Shown here one piece after another: positions 26,173-34,686 of a DNA stretch of 64,000 bases (position 1 is the stretch's first letter; each line of letters begins with the position of its first letter). The stretch is taken from NCBI RefSeq assembly GCF_023074175.1, contig NZ_JADPKS010000154.1:1-64000 (forward strand), in the 5' to 3' direction. This DNA comes from Bradyrhizobium sp. 139. GTDB taxonomy: Bacteria; Pseudomonadota; Alphaproteobacteria; Rhizobiales; Xanthobacteraceae. Made by a program: the position numbers and the translations under genes. The notes below the pieces were generated by a model, which worked only from the letters and a program-made list of their open reading frames with translations, did not search any database and was not told the DNA's origin.

Positions 26173-27006
26173 ATGAATCTGCTCGATCCACAAGGGCCGG
26201 TGGCTGCCGCCAACAGCACCATCCTGGTTGATTCCGTCTTCATTATGCTCGCGATCGTGGTCCCGACCATCATCGCGATCCTGGCGTTCGCGTTCTGGTT
26301 TCGCGCGTCCAACACGAAGGCGCGCTTCCAGCCCGACTTCGTCTATTCCGGCCGCGTCGAAATGGTGGTGTGGGCGATCCCCGCGCTCACCGTCATCCTG
26401 CTCGGCGGCGTCGCCTGGATCGGCTCGCACCAGCTCGATCCCGCGGCGCCCGTGCCGGGCACCGGCAGCCCGGTGAGGATTCAGGCCGTGTCGCTCGACT
26501 GGAAATGGCTCTTCATCTATCCGGACCAGCGCATCGCCACCGTCAACACATTGACCGTGCCGGCGGGCGCCGAGCTGAACTTCCAGCTGACATCGTCGAG
26601 CGTGATGAACACGTTCTTCATCCCGCAGCTCGGCAGCATGATCTACACCATGAACGGCATGGTGACGAAGCTGAACTTGCGCGCCGACAATGAGGGCAAG
26701 TTGCAAGGTCTGTCGGCGCATTTCTCCGGCGACGGCTTTCCCGACATGATGTTCGACGTCAACGTGATCTCGCCGCTTGCCTTCCCGGATTGGGTCGCAA
26801 CCACGGCCAAGTCCGATGCCGTGCTGAACGAGGAGAGCTACACGAAGCTGATGCAGCAGGGTATCGAGACGGGCAGGCCGACGTACCGCCTCGACGATCC
26901 CCGGCTGTTCGACCTGATTTCGACCCAGCACATTCCGCCAGGGCCAGGCCCGCAACTGACCTCGGAAGCCGGGCGGTCGCAAAGTGGAGGCCGTGATGCT
27001 CGGTAA
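26173..27006 (+). CDS. cyoA: Quinol oxidase bo3 subunit II
   Basis: 277 residues from ATG 26173. Two membrane segments (IMLAIVVPTIIAILAFAFWF and VVWAIPALTVILLGGVAWI) precede a cupredoxin-like domain (AVSLDWKWLFIYPDQ, VMNTFFIPQLGSMIYTMNGM, GLSAHFSGDGFPDMMFDV). The CuA cysteine and methionine ligands of cytochrome c oxidases are absent, marking a quinol oxidase. The frame is open upstream to 26002 but I see no typical lipoprotein signal or lipobox, unlike many CyoA proteins. Start therefore uncertain. It overlaps cyoB by 11 bp. Confidence 0.85.
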   Translation: MNLLDPQGPVAAANSTILVDSVFIMLAIVVPTIIAILAFAFWFRASNTKARFQPDFVYSGRVEMVVWAIPALTVILLGGVAWIGSHQLDPAAPVPGTGSPVRIQAVSLDWKWLFIYPDQRIATVNTLTVPAGAELNFQLTSSSVMNTFFIPQLGSMIYTMNGMVTKLNLRADNEGKLQGLSAHFSGDGFPDMMFDVNVISPLAFPDWVATTAKSDAVLNEESYTKLMQQGIETGRPTYRLDDPRLFDLISTQHIPPGPGPQLTSEAGRSQSGGRDAR

Positions 27007-28996
27007 GCTCGATTGGTCGGCCATTCCGTTCGATCAGCCCATTCCGCTCATCGCGGGCGCCGTAGTTCTGGTTGCGATCCTGGCCGTGCTGATCTGGGTC
27101 GTGGTGAAAGGACATTTGCCGTACCTCTGGCACGAATGGATCACCAGCGTCGATCACAAGCGCATCGGCGTGATGTATATTCTGCTGGCCTCGGTGATGC
27201 TGCTGCGCGGCGGCAGCGACGCCATCATGATGCGGATCCAGCAGGCGGTCGCCTTCCAGTCGCAGGGCTATCTGCCGCCGGAGCATTACAACCAGATATT
27301 TTCGGCGCACGGCACCATCATGATCTTCTTCGTGGCGATGCCGTTCGTGATCGGGCTGATGAACCTGATCGTGCCGCTTCAGCTCGGCGTGCGCGATGTC
27401 GCTTTCCCGACGCTCAATTCGGTCGGGTTCTGGCTGACCGCGACCGGCGCGCTGCTGGTCAATCTCTCGCTGGTGATCGGTGAATTCGCCCGCACCGGCT
27501 GGCTTGCCTTTCCGCCGTTGTCGGAATTGTCCTACTCGCCGGGGGTCGGCGTCGACTATTACGCATGGTCACTCCAGATCTCCGGCGTCGGCACGCTGGT
27601 GGCCGGCATCAATCTCGTCACCACGGTGCTGAAGCTGCGCACCAGGGGCATGAACTATCTGCGCATGCCGATGTTCTGCTGGACCACGCTGGCCTCGAAC
27701 CTGCTGATCGTCGCGGCCTTTCCGATTCTCACCGCCACGCTCGCGATGCTGCTGCTCGACCGTTACCTCGGCTTCCACTTCTTCACCAATGAGGCCGGCG
27801 GCAACGTCATGATGTTCATGAATCTGATCTGGGCCTGGGGGCATCCCGAGGTCTACATCCTCGTGCTGCCGGCCTTCGGCATCTTCTCCGAGGTGGTCTC
27901 GACCTTCTCCGGCAAGGCGCTGTTCGGCTACCGCTCCATGGTGCTTGCGACTATGGCGATCTGCGTCATCTCCTTCATGGTCTGGCTGCACCATTTCTTC
28001 ACGATGGGCGCCGGCCCCGACGTCAACGCCATCTTCGGCATCGCCAGCATGATCATCGCGATACCGACGGGGGTGAAGATCTACAACTGGCTGTTCACGA
28101 TGTATGGCGGCCGCATCCGTTTTGCGACGCCGATGCTGTGGTCGGTCGGCTTCATGGTCACCTTCATCATCGGCGGCTTGACCGGCGTGCTGGTCGCGGT
28201 GCCGCCGGCCGACTTCATGCTTCACAACAGCATGTTCCTGGTGGCGCACTTCCACAATGTCATCATCGGCGGCGTGCTGTTCGGCGCCTTCGCCGGCTTC
28301 GAGTACTGGTTCCCAAAGGCGTTCGGCTTTCGGCTCGACGAGCGCTGGGGCAAGTTGGCGTTCTGGTTCACCTTCCTCGGCTTCTACGTCACTTTCATTC
28401 CGCTCTATATCGCCGGCATGCTCGGCATGACCCGGCGCATGCAGCACTACGACGTTGCGGCCTGGCGGCCCTGGATGCTGGTTGCGGCGGTCGGCATGGC
28501 CGTGCTGACGATCGGCGTGATCTGCCAAGTCGTGCAGATCGTGGTCAGTATCCGCAACCGCGAAGCCTTGCGCGACCGCACCGGCGATCCCTGGGACGGC
28601 CGCTCGCTGGAATGGGCGACCTCGTCGCCGCCACCGGTGTTCAATTTCGCGTTCAATCCCGATGTGCGTGGCGAGGACGCCTATTGGGATATGAAGGCCC
28701 ATGCCAAGCAGCAGCAGCTCGAGCATGACAGGCCGGAGTATCAGGATATCGAGATGCCCAGGAACTCGCCGACCGGCTTCGTCTGCGCCTTCTTCGCCAC
28801 CATCATGGGCTTTGCGCTGATCTGGCACATCTGGTGGATGGTGATCTTGGGCGGCATCGGCGCGTTCGCGACCTTCGTCGTCTTCGCCTGGCGCGATCAT
28901 GATGAATACGTCATTCCAGCCGAGGAGGTCGCGCGCATCGACCGCATCAATATCGAGGAGCGGCGCCGCCTCGTCAGCATGGCAGGGGCAGTCTGA
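26996..28996 (+). CDS. cyoB: Quinol oxidase bo3 subunit I
   Basis: 666 residues from ATG 26996 with GTGGAGG upstream (an ATG four codons earlier is also in frame). Fifteen or so membrane segments, with haem and CuB histidines at FSAHGTIMIFF, AWGHPEVYI, WLHHFF and LVAHFHNVI. The proton-uptake and quinol-binding segments are as in E. coli CyoB. It reduces oxygen with electrons from ubiquinol and pumps protons. Its stop shares bases with the cyoC start (TGATG). Confidence 0.96.
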   Translation: MLGKLDWSAIPFDQPIPLIAGAVVLVAILAVLIWVVVKGHLPYLWHEWITSVDHKRIGVMYILLASVMLLRGGSDAIMMRIQQAVAFQSQGYLPPEHYNQIFSAHGTIMIFFVAMPFVIGLMNLIVPLQLGVRDVAFPTLNSVGFWLTATGALLVNLSLVIGEFARTGWLAFPPLSELSYSPGVGVDYYAWSLQISGVGTLVAGINLVTTVLKLRTRGMNYLRMPMFCWTTLASNLLIVAAFPILTATLAMLLLDRYLGFHFFTNEAGGNVMMFMNLIWAWGHPEVYILVLPAFGIFSEVVSTFSGKALFGYRSMVLATMAICVISFMVWLHHFFTMGAGPDVNAIFGIASMIIAIPTGVKIYNWLFTMYGGRIRFATPMLWSVGFMVTFIIGGLTGVLVAVPPADFMLHNSMFLVAHFHNVIIGGVLFGAFAGFEYWFPKAFGFRLDERWGKLAFWFTFLGFYVTFIPLYIAGMLGMTRRMQHYDVAAWRPWMLVAAVGMAVLTIGVICQVVQIVVSIRNREALRDRTGDPWDGRSLEWATSSPPPVFNFAFNPDVRGEDAYWDMKAHAKQQQLEHDRPEYQDIEMPRNSPTGFVCAFFATIMGFALIWHIWWMVILGGIGAFATFVVFAWRDHDEYVIPAEEVARIDRINIEERRRLVSMAGAV

Positions 28997-29637
28997 TGTC
29001 GATGACCGCGACCGCCGGCCACGCCCATGCCGATCCCCATCACATCGGATTCGTCGTTGACCATCCCGGCCCCGCGTCGAAGCGCATCGTGACCGCCTAT
29101 GGCTTCTGGGTCTTCCTGCTCTCCGACATCGTGATGTTCTCCTGCTTCTTCGCGGCTTATGCGGTGCTGGTCGGCCAGACCGCCGGCGGCCCGAAGGGCT
29201 CCGAGATCTTTGAGCAGAGGAACGTCGCGATCGAAACGGTCTGCCTGCTGTTCTCAAGTTTTACCTGCGGCATGGCCAGCATCGCGGCCGACGTGCGCAA
29301 CCGGTTCTGGTTCTATCTCGGCATGGCCGTGACTTGCGTGCTCGGGCTCATCTTCCTCGTCATCGAGTTCCGCGAATTCGCCGACCTCATCGCACGCGGA
29401 TACGGTCCGTCGCGCAGCGCCTTCCTGACCGCGTTCTTCTCGCTGGTCGGATGCCACGGCCTGCATGTCTCCGCCGGCGTGCTGTGGCTGCTCACGATGA
29501 TGGCCCAGGTGTTCGCAAAGGGCTTTCGGGCAGACATTCTCCGCCGGATGATGTGCTTTGCGCTGTTCTGGCATGCGCTCGACATTATCTGGGTCGCGGT
29601 CTTCTCTGTCGTCTATCTGCTTGGGAGTGGCGTATGA
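28996..29637 (+). CDS. cyoC: Quinol oxidase bo3 subunit III
   Basis: 213 residues, five membrane segments, no start gap from cyoB. SKRIVTAYGFWVFLLSDIVMF and the C-terminal HALDIIWVAVFSVVYLLG match subunit III of haem-copper oxidases. It stabilises the oxidase core. The stop overlaps the cyoD start (ATGA). Confidence 0.95.
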   Translation: MSMTATAGHAHADPHHIGFVVDHPGPASKRIVTAYGFWVFLLSDIVMFSCFFAAYAVLVGQTAGGPKGSEIFEQRNVAIETVCLLFSSFTCGMASIAADVRNRFWFYLGMAVTCVLGLIFLVIEFREFADLIARGYGPSRSAFLTAFFSLVGCHGLHVSAGVLWLLTMMAQVFAKGFRADILRRMMCFALFWHALDIIWVAVFSVVYLLGSGV

Positions 29638-30023
29638 GCGATCAGGCGCATGTGCGGACCGAACACGACCTCGCACCGGGCGAGGAAGAGCAACACAGCG
29701 TCGGCGAGCGGGTGATCGGCTATGTCGTCGGCCTCGCTTTGGCGCTGCTGCTCACGGCAACGTCATTCTTCATCGCCGGCACGGATCTGGTCTGGCAGCC
29801 CTCCATCCCTGTTGCGCTGATCGTGCTGGCGATCGCGCAGATGGGCGTGCACCTCGTGTTCTTCCTCCACATCACCACGGGCCCCGACAATACCAACAAC
29901 GTGCTGGCGCTGGCCTTCGGGCTCCTCGTCGTCTTCCTGGTGGTCGGCGGAACCGTCTGGATCATGGCGCATCTCAATCAGAACATGCCGCCGATGGATC
30001 AGATCATGCCGATGCGCAGGTAG
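29634..30023 (+). CDS. cyoD: Quinol oxidase bo3 subunit IV
   Basis: 129 residues with three membrane segments and an acidic N-terminus. IAQMGVHLVFFLHI is the family signature. This completes cyoABCD; no heme O synthase (cyoE) follows. The probable small RNA lies just downstream, on the other strand. Confidence 0.94.
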   Translation: MSDQAHVRTEHDLAPGEEEQHSVGERVIGYVVGLALALLLTATSFFIAGTDLVWQPSIPVALIVLAIAQMGVHLVFFLHITTGPDNTNNVLALAFGLLVVFLVVGGTVWIMAHLNQNMPPMDQIMPMRR

Positions 30024-30030
30024 GGCGCAC

Positions 30031-30146
30031 AAAAAAGAAGAGCCGCTTGTTGTGACAAGCGGCCCAAGTCTAGGGAGGAAACGCCCGAGCAAAGCAATCG
30101 GGCCGAAGCCGGATTGCTGCCAAGGAACGCTCGCGCAAGGCGCTGC
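30031..30146 (-). ncRNA. Probable small RNA with UUCG hairpin and Rho-independent terminator
   Basis: On the minus strand, in the 215-bp gap between cyoD and the thermonuclease-like gene. A TTGAAC box (30179-30184) and TTATAT (30153-30158) could form a promoter, although the 20-nt spacing is long. Then comes an 11-bp stem with one mismatch closed by C(UUCG)G (30093-30118). A single-stranded UUCCUCCC follows (30073-30080), complementary to ribosome binding sites. A 9-bp terminator stem with a CACA loop (30042-30063) is followed by TCTTCTTTTTT. No coding frame fits. The UUCCUCCC motif recalls anti-Shine-Dalgarno small RNAs of alphaproteobacteria; no name can be given with confidence. Confidence 0.7.
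30042..30063 (-). terminator. Rho-independent terminator
   Basis: GCCGCTTGT pairs with ACAAGCGGC around CACA, with the T-run 30031-30036 on the minus strand. Direction of the T-run shows that it ends minus-strand transcription, not the cyo operon. Confidence 0.85.
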
Positions 30147-30237
30147 GTACCCATATAAGTCTAGCAACTCCCGATAGAGTTCAATTCCGGATGAATACTG
30201 TCTCCGGCTACCGCTCACTTACCCGTGACGGGCTTCC

Positions 30238-31026
30238 TCATTTCGGCCGGCGGCAATTATAGGCCTTGCGGAAGCCAGCGGCCTGGGCGTCGTCCTCCGA
30301 GCAAAACCAGCGGTCCGGCTTCGTGGTCGCGGGATAGCTCGGGCAGCCCCGCAGATGATAGATGCCGATATTGCCGGTGACCCGTGCGCGCACGGCGAGC
30401 TTGCCCTTAATGCTGCAGCTCGGCGGCATCGTCAGTTCCTCCGGAAACAGCACCGCACGGATTTCCTTGTCGCGGTCGGCGCGGCAGGCGGCGCCCAGCA
30501 GCGCGCCGTCCTTCTTGCCCGTGCGGAATTCTTGCGGCGCAACAAAGCAACCCTTCCAGATGCCGGCCGACGCGGTTTTGGCTTCGGCCGCGGCGGACTT
30601 GACGTTCGCCTTGGTCGGCTCGCGGGCGATGGCATAGCCAAGCTTGACCAGCTGCTCGTTCAACGTGACCTTGTCGCCCTCGACCGTGCAGATTGCTCGG
30701 TGCCGTTTGCCGAAGCTCTTTTCCGGCCCGACATCGTCACAGCGCACGGCGCGTTTGTTGATCAGCTTCGCCAGCTGGTCGCGGGCCTCGACGCCGCAGG
30801 TCCAGGGATCGGCGTGATCGTCGATGCAGACCTGGTCCAGCTCGGGCGCGTCGACGCCGTCGAGACGGTAGGTGACGTCACCGAGCTGGATCGAATTGGC
30901 GTCCCGAACGATCGCAGCCGCCGTCAGGGCGGAGGCAGCCCCGGAAGAAGCCAGAAACCCGGACAGAGCGAGAAACAAAACAAGCGCGAAGGCACGGGCG
31001 GCGGCAAATGAATTCCAAGAGGACAT
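30238..31026 (-). CDS. Exported thermonuclease-like protein
   Basis: 262 residues, signal peptide (FALVLFLALSGFLASSGAASA). The SNase-like core spans about residues 35-150: DANSIQLGDVTYRLDGVDAPE, CGVEARDQLAKLI and KLGYAIARE are the ligand strands, with catalytic-type Arg/Glu partly replaced by KSFGKRHRAIC. Several cysteines (CIDDH, WTCG, CRRPK) could form disulfides. The C-terminal half is a separate cysteine-containing domain (YHLRGCPSYPATTKPDRWFC) resembling DNA-repair/endonuclease tails. Possibly a periplasmic nuclease; activity unproven. Confidence 0.8.
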   Translation of the reverse strand: MSSWNSFAAARAFALVLFLALSGFLASSGAASALTAAAIVRDANSIQLGDVTYRLDGVDAPELDQVCIDDHADPWTCGVEARDQLAKLINKRAVRCDDVGPEKSFGKRHRAICTVEGDKVTLNEQLVKLGYAIAREPTKANVKSAAAEAKTASAGIWKGCFVAPQEFRTGKKDGALLGAACRADRDKEIRAVLFPEELTMPPSCSIKGKLAVRARVTGNIGIYHLRGCPSYPATTKPDRWFCSEDDAQAAGFRKAYNCRRPK

Positions 31027-31228
31027 AACTTCTCGCTATCGATTGCTCGGGCGCCTCGTTCCTAGCATCCGGAAGTCGCGATACCAATGGTCTGCGTCCT
31101 GCGAAGTGCGACATTCGCGCGCCAGCCTTTACTCACGGGCCGGTCTGCCCCTATCGTTCGGCACGATAGACAAGCCTGCGCAGGCCGAATCGCCCTTGAA
31201 GCGGCGAGGGCGGGAGGAAGAAGCTTCG

Positions 31229-32827
31229 ATGAAAGACCCCGTGGACGTCCTCATCATCGGCGCCGGCGCTTCGGGCGCGGCAGTGGCGTGGTCGCTGGCC
31301 GAGACCAAGATGCACATTCTCTGCCTGGAGCAGGGCGGCTGGATGAACCCGGCCGAGTATCCCAGCACGGGCCGCGACTGGGAAGCCAAGTTCTACGGCG
31401 AGTGGTCGTCGAGCCCGAATGTCCGCGGCCGGCCCGAGGACTATCCGATCAACGACGACAATTCGCCGATCAAGGTCGTCAACTACAACGCGGTCGGCGG
31501 CTCCACCGTGATGTACACCGCGCATTGGCCGCGGCTGCATCCCTCCGACTTCAAGGTGAAGACACTCGACGGCGTCGCCGAGGACTGGCCGATCGACTAT
31601 GACGCACTGACACCGTTCTTCGAAGAGAATGACCGGATGATGGGCACGTCGGGCCTGTCGGGCGATCCGCGCTCGCCGCTGACGCATCCGCCGATGCCGC
31701 AACAGCCGCTCGGTTTGTCTGGCGCCATCATCGGCAAGGCCATGAACAAACGCGGCTGGCACTGGTGGCCGTCCGACACGACGGTCGCGACCATGGACTA
31801 TGAGGGCCGTGCGCGCTGCATCAATCTCGGCCATTGCACGCCGGCCTGCGCGCAAGGCGCAAAATCCTCCACCGACATCACCTATTGGCCGCATGCGATC
31901 CGCGCCGGCGTCGAGCTGCGCACCCATTGCCGGGTGCGCGAGATCACGACCGATGAGAGCGGCATGGCCTCGGGCGTGGTCTATTACGACAAGGAGGGCG
32001 TCGAGCAGTTTCAGCCGGCGCATGTCGTCATCATCGCCTGCAACGGCGTCGGCACGCCGCGGCTGCTGCTCAACTCGGCATCTGACCGCTTCCCGAACGG
32101 TCTTGCCAATTCGTCGGGCCTCGTCGGCAAGAATCTGATGTTCCATCCCTATGCGCAGATCTACGGCTACGTAAAGGAGCCGACCGATAGCAACCGCGCG
32201 CCGCCGACCTGCCTGTGGAGCAAGGAGTGGTATGACACGGACCTGTCGCGCGGTTTCGTGCGCGGCTATGGCGTCCAGTTCGTGCGCGGCGCCGGGCCGG
32301 TGTTCGAGGCTGTCGTCAGCGAGCAGAAGGGGATTCTGCCATGGGGCGACGATCATCACCGCGTCTTCCGCAAGCTCAACGGCCATCGGCTCGGGTTTTC
32401 CGCGATCTGCGAGGATTTGCCGGAGGAGCACAATTGCGTCACGCTCGATCCGGTGCTGAAGGACAGCCACGGCATTCCCGCGCCGAAGATCAACTACACG
32501 ATCAGCGAGAACAGCCGGAAAATGATGGAGCATGCGCTCGCCCGCGGCCGCGAGGTTCTCGAAACCGCGGGGGCGACCGATATCTGCGTCAATTCGCCGA
32601 TCCCGTGGGGCGGCTGGCACCTGCTCGGCACCGCGCGGATGGGGATCGACCCTGAAAGCTCCGTCGTCAACGAATGGGGCCGCTCGCACGACGTGAAGAA
32701 CCTCTTCATCGTCGATGGCAGCGTCTTCGTCACCTCGGGCGGGGTCAACCCGACCTCGACCATCCAGGCCATCGCGCTCTACGTCGCCGACCAGATGAAG
32801 CAGCGCCTCGCCAATCTCTTCGACTGA
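31229..32827 (+). CDS. GMC family oxidoreductase
   Basis: 532 residues from ATG 31229, with GGGAGGAAG 10 nt upstream. The FAD-binding motif GAGASGAA begins at residue 11; VGGSTVMY and the C-terminal GWHLLGTARMG (catalytic-type His), then VDGSVFVTSGGVNPTST, are glucose-methanol-choline and gluconate-dehydrogenase signatures. No signal peptide is visible. With the small protein directly after it, it resembles a two-subunit FAD dehydrogenase (gluconate or other sugar dehydrogenase type), but the cytochrome c partner is missing. Substrate unknown. Confidence 0.9.
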   Translation: MKDPVDVLIIGAGASGAAVAWSLAETKMHILCLEQGGWMNPAEYPSTGRDWEAKFYGEWSSSPNVRGRPEDYPINDDNSPIKVVNYNAVGGSTVMYTAHWPRLHPSDFKVKTLDGVAEDWPIDYDALTPFFEENDRMMGTSGLSGDPRSPLTHPPMPQQPLGLSGAIIGKAMNKRGWHWWPSDTTVATMDYEGRARCINLGHCTPACAQGAKSSTDITYWPHAIRAGVELRTHCRVREITTDESGMASGVVYYDKEGVEQFQPAHVVIIACNGVGTPRLLLNSASDRFPNGLANSSGLVGKNLMFHPYAQIYGYVKEPTDSNRAPPTCLWSKEWYDTDLSRGFVRGYGVQFVRGAGPVFEAVVSEQKGILPWGDDHHRVFRKLNGHRLGFSAICEDLPEEHNCVTLDPVLKDSHGIPAPKINYTISENSRKMMEHALARGREVLETAGATDICVNSPIPWGGWHLLGTARMGIDPESSVVNEWGRSHDVKNLFIVDGSVFVTSGGVNPTSTIQAIALYVADQMKQRLANLFD

Positions 32828-32834
32828 GGCCATC

Positions 32835-33284
32835 ATGTCCGCAGACAACGAACTGACACGCGCCCAGCGCGACGACCTCCGCACCGTCGCCGCGATGATC
32901 GTTCCGGGCAGCGACGAGTACAAGGTGCCCGGCGCCGACGATCCCGCGATCCAGGCCGACATCCTGGCGACGTTGGGGCGTGACGCCAAACTGGTGGCGG
33001 CGGCGCTGGATCATCTGGCACGACTTGCCGGCCAGCCGCTCGCGGAGCTCGAGGCCGCCAAGCGCGATGCGGTGGCGCAGGAGTTTCGCAAGCACAGCGG
33101 CGCGGCGGCCGCGACCCTCGTCCGCGTCGTGCTGCAATGCTACTACCGCGACGACCGGGTGCTGCACTCGCTTGGGCTGGAGCTGCGCGCCCCGTTCCCC
33201 AAGGGCTACGTGCTCTCGGACGGCGACTGGTCACTGCTCGACCCGGTCAAGGCGAGGGCGGGCACGCTACGGCGGGCGCCCTAG
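32835..33284 (+). CDS. Small partner of GMC dehydrogenase
   Basis: 149 residues, 7 bp after the GMC gene, so co-transcribed. Start MSADNELTRAQRDDLRTVA is helical, with the ending GDWSLLDPVKARAG. The size and position match the small (subunit 3-like) chaperone/partner of gluconate 2-dehydrogenases, though without a Tat signal. Likely required for folding of the GMC subunit. This assignment is by context and weak similarity. Confidence 0.7.
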   Translation: MSADNELTRAQRDDLRTVAAMIVPGSDEYKVPGADDPAIQADILATLGRDAKLVAAALDHLARLAGQPLAELEAAKRDAVAQEFRKHSGAAAATLVRVVLQCYYRDDRVLHSLGLELRAPFPKGYVLSDGDWSLLDPVKARAGTLRRAP

Positions 33285-33375
33285 CCAGCTGGGCAGCCCT
33301 GCCTTGCGCCCCAAGGGAGTCCCTTGCGCGGCAGGGAACAGGCCACCATCTGTGTGGGCCTCAAGGACTCTTGCC

Positions 33376-34395
33376 ATGTTGGATTTCACCTCAGACACCG
33401 TCGATGACGCCTCGTCATCGCGAACGACAGCGTCTGACCCGGTCGACGACCGGTCCCTGCTGGACGCTTACTCCAATGCCGTGATCGACGTGACCGACCG
33501 CGTCGGCCCTGCCGTCGTGCGCGTCGAGACCGGACCAAAGGTGCCGAACGGCCGCGAGCGCGGCGGCCTCGGCTCGGGCATCGTGATCTCGCCGGATGGT
33601 CTCGTTCTCACCAACAGCCATGTGGTCGGCTCCTCCAGGGAGATCCGGCTGCGGGACGTCGAGGACCATGTCGGCGACGCCCGGGTGCTTGGCGTCGATC
33701 CCGACACCGACCTTGCGCTGTTGCGCGCCAATGGCGTGCGCGATTTGCCCTATGCCGCGCTCGGCAACTCCAAGACCCTGCGGCGCGGCCAGCTCGTGAT
33801 CGCGATCGGCAATCCGCTCGGCTTCGAATCGACGGTGACCGCCGGCGTGATCTCCGCGCTCGGGCGCTCCATCCGCTCGGTGAGCGGGCGCACCATCGAG
33901 GACGTGATCCAGACCGATGCAGCACTCAATCCCGGCAATTCCGGCGGGCCGCTGCTGTCATCGAATGGCGAGGTGATCGGCATCAACACCGCCATCATCA
34001 ATGGCGCGCAAGGCATCTGCTTTGCGGTCGCCAGCAACACTGCGCAGTTCGTGCTGTCGGAGATCATTCGCCACGGCTATGTCCGCCGCGCCTATATCGG
34101 CGTGGCCGGACAGACCGCGGCGGTCCCGCGGCGGCACGCGGTGCTCGCCGGCGTCGAGAACAAGATGGGCGCGCTGCTCGCGCAGATCGAACCGGACGGC
34201 CCGGCGGCGAAGGCGGGCCTGTTGCCCGGTGACGTCGTCATCAGGCTCGACGGTGTCGAGATCAACGGCGTCGACGATCTGATCCGCGTGCTCGACCGCG
34301 ACCGGATCGGCCGGGGGCTTGCCATGGACGTGCTGCGGCTCGGCCGCCTGCGGGCGGTCGATATCGACCCGATCGAGCGGAAGCCGGCGCGCTAG
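33376..34395 (+). CDS. HtrA/DegP-like serine protease (S1C) with PDZ domain
   Basis: 339 residues from ATG 33376. Catalytic triad His82 (TNSHVVG), Asp112 (DPDTDLALL) and Ser189 (LNPGNSGGP) is complete. A PDZ-like domain follows at about residues 235-330 (GALLAQIEPDGPAAKAGLLPGDVVI). No signal peptide or membrane anchor is seen, so a cytoplasmic location or an unusual export route is possible. Likely protein quality control. It is 91 bp after the GMC partner gene and is followed by a terminator-like hairpin. Confidence 0.9.
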   Translation: MLDFTSDTVDDASSSRTTASDPVDDRSLLDAYSNAVIDVTDRVGPAVVRVETGPKVPNGRERGGLGSGIVISPDGLVLTNSHVVGSSREIRLRDVEDHVGDARVLGVDPDTDLALLRANGVRDLPYAALGNSKTLRRGQLVIAIGNPLGFESTVTAGVISALGRSIRSVSGRTIEDVIQTDAALNPGNSGGPLLSSNGEVIGINTAIINGAQGICFAVASNTAQFVLSEIIRHGYVRRAYIGVAGQTAAVPRRHAVLAGVENKMGALLAQIEPDGPAAKAGLLPGDVVIRLDGVEINGVDDLIRVLDRDRIGRGLAMDVLRLGRLRAVDIDPIERKPAR

Positions 34396-34411
34396 CGTTG
34401 GTCCCTCCAGG

Positions 34412-34436
34412 CGAGGTATGACGGTGTCATGCCTCG
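34412..34436. terminator. Stem-loop after serine protease gene
   Basis: CGAGGTATGAC (34412-34422) pairs with GTCATGCCTCG (34426-34436) with one mismatch and a GGT loop, 17 bp after the protease stop. A short TT follows. Confidence 0.5.
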
Positions 34437-34454
34437 TTCCCGGACCGTTGCTGC

Positions 34455-34553
34455 ATGATGCCGGCCCATGAGACCTACGACGTCGTTGTCATCGGCGCGG
34501 GTGCCGGTGGCATAACGGCTCGTGGTGGCCATGCTGCGCGATGGCAATGGTGA
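34455..34553 (+). pseudogene. N-terminal relic of FAD/NAD(P) oxidoreductase
   Basis: 32 codons begin MMPAHETYDVVVIGAGAGGI, the typical first strand and GxGxxG loop of dihydrolipoamide dehydrogenase- or mercuric-reductase-like flavoproteins. The frame then ends in arginine-rich residues and a TGA, and a palindromic repeat lies immediately downstream. The rest of the gene is missing. A deletion ending near the repeat is inferred. Confidence 0.65.
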
Positions 34554-34572
34554 GCGCGATCGGCCCCACTGG

Positions 34573-34659
34573 CGTCATTGCGAGCGGAGCGAAGAAATCC
34601 AGAATCTTTCCGCGGTGACAGTCTGGATTGCTTCGTCGCAAGGGCTCCTCGCAATGACG
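34573..34659. repeat. Palindromic repeat (CGTCATTGCGAG family)
   Basis: CGTCATTGCGAG (34573-34584) and CTCGCAATGACG (34648-34659) are a perfect 12-bp inverted pair; inner segments AATCCAGA and TCTGGATT add symmetry. A common REP-like element in Bradyrhizobium. It ends 28 bp from the stop of the large minus-strand gene. Confidence 0.9.
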
Positions 34660-34686
34660 GGCGGAGGGCACTCGCTCTCCTGACCG

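Noticed and set aside
27569..29257. Long antisense frame across cyoB and cyoC
   Set aside because: Spans two well-supported genes and reads as a complement of hydrophobic codons (Asp/Glu/His-rich).
31151..32989. Open frame of 612 codons antisense to the GMC oxidoreductase
   Set aside because: The GMC gene has unmistakable family motifs; the antisense frame is Arg/Ala-rich with no motif, as expected from codon-position GC in a high-GC genome.
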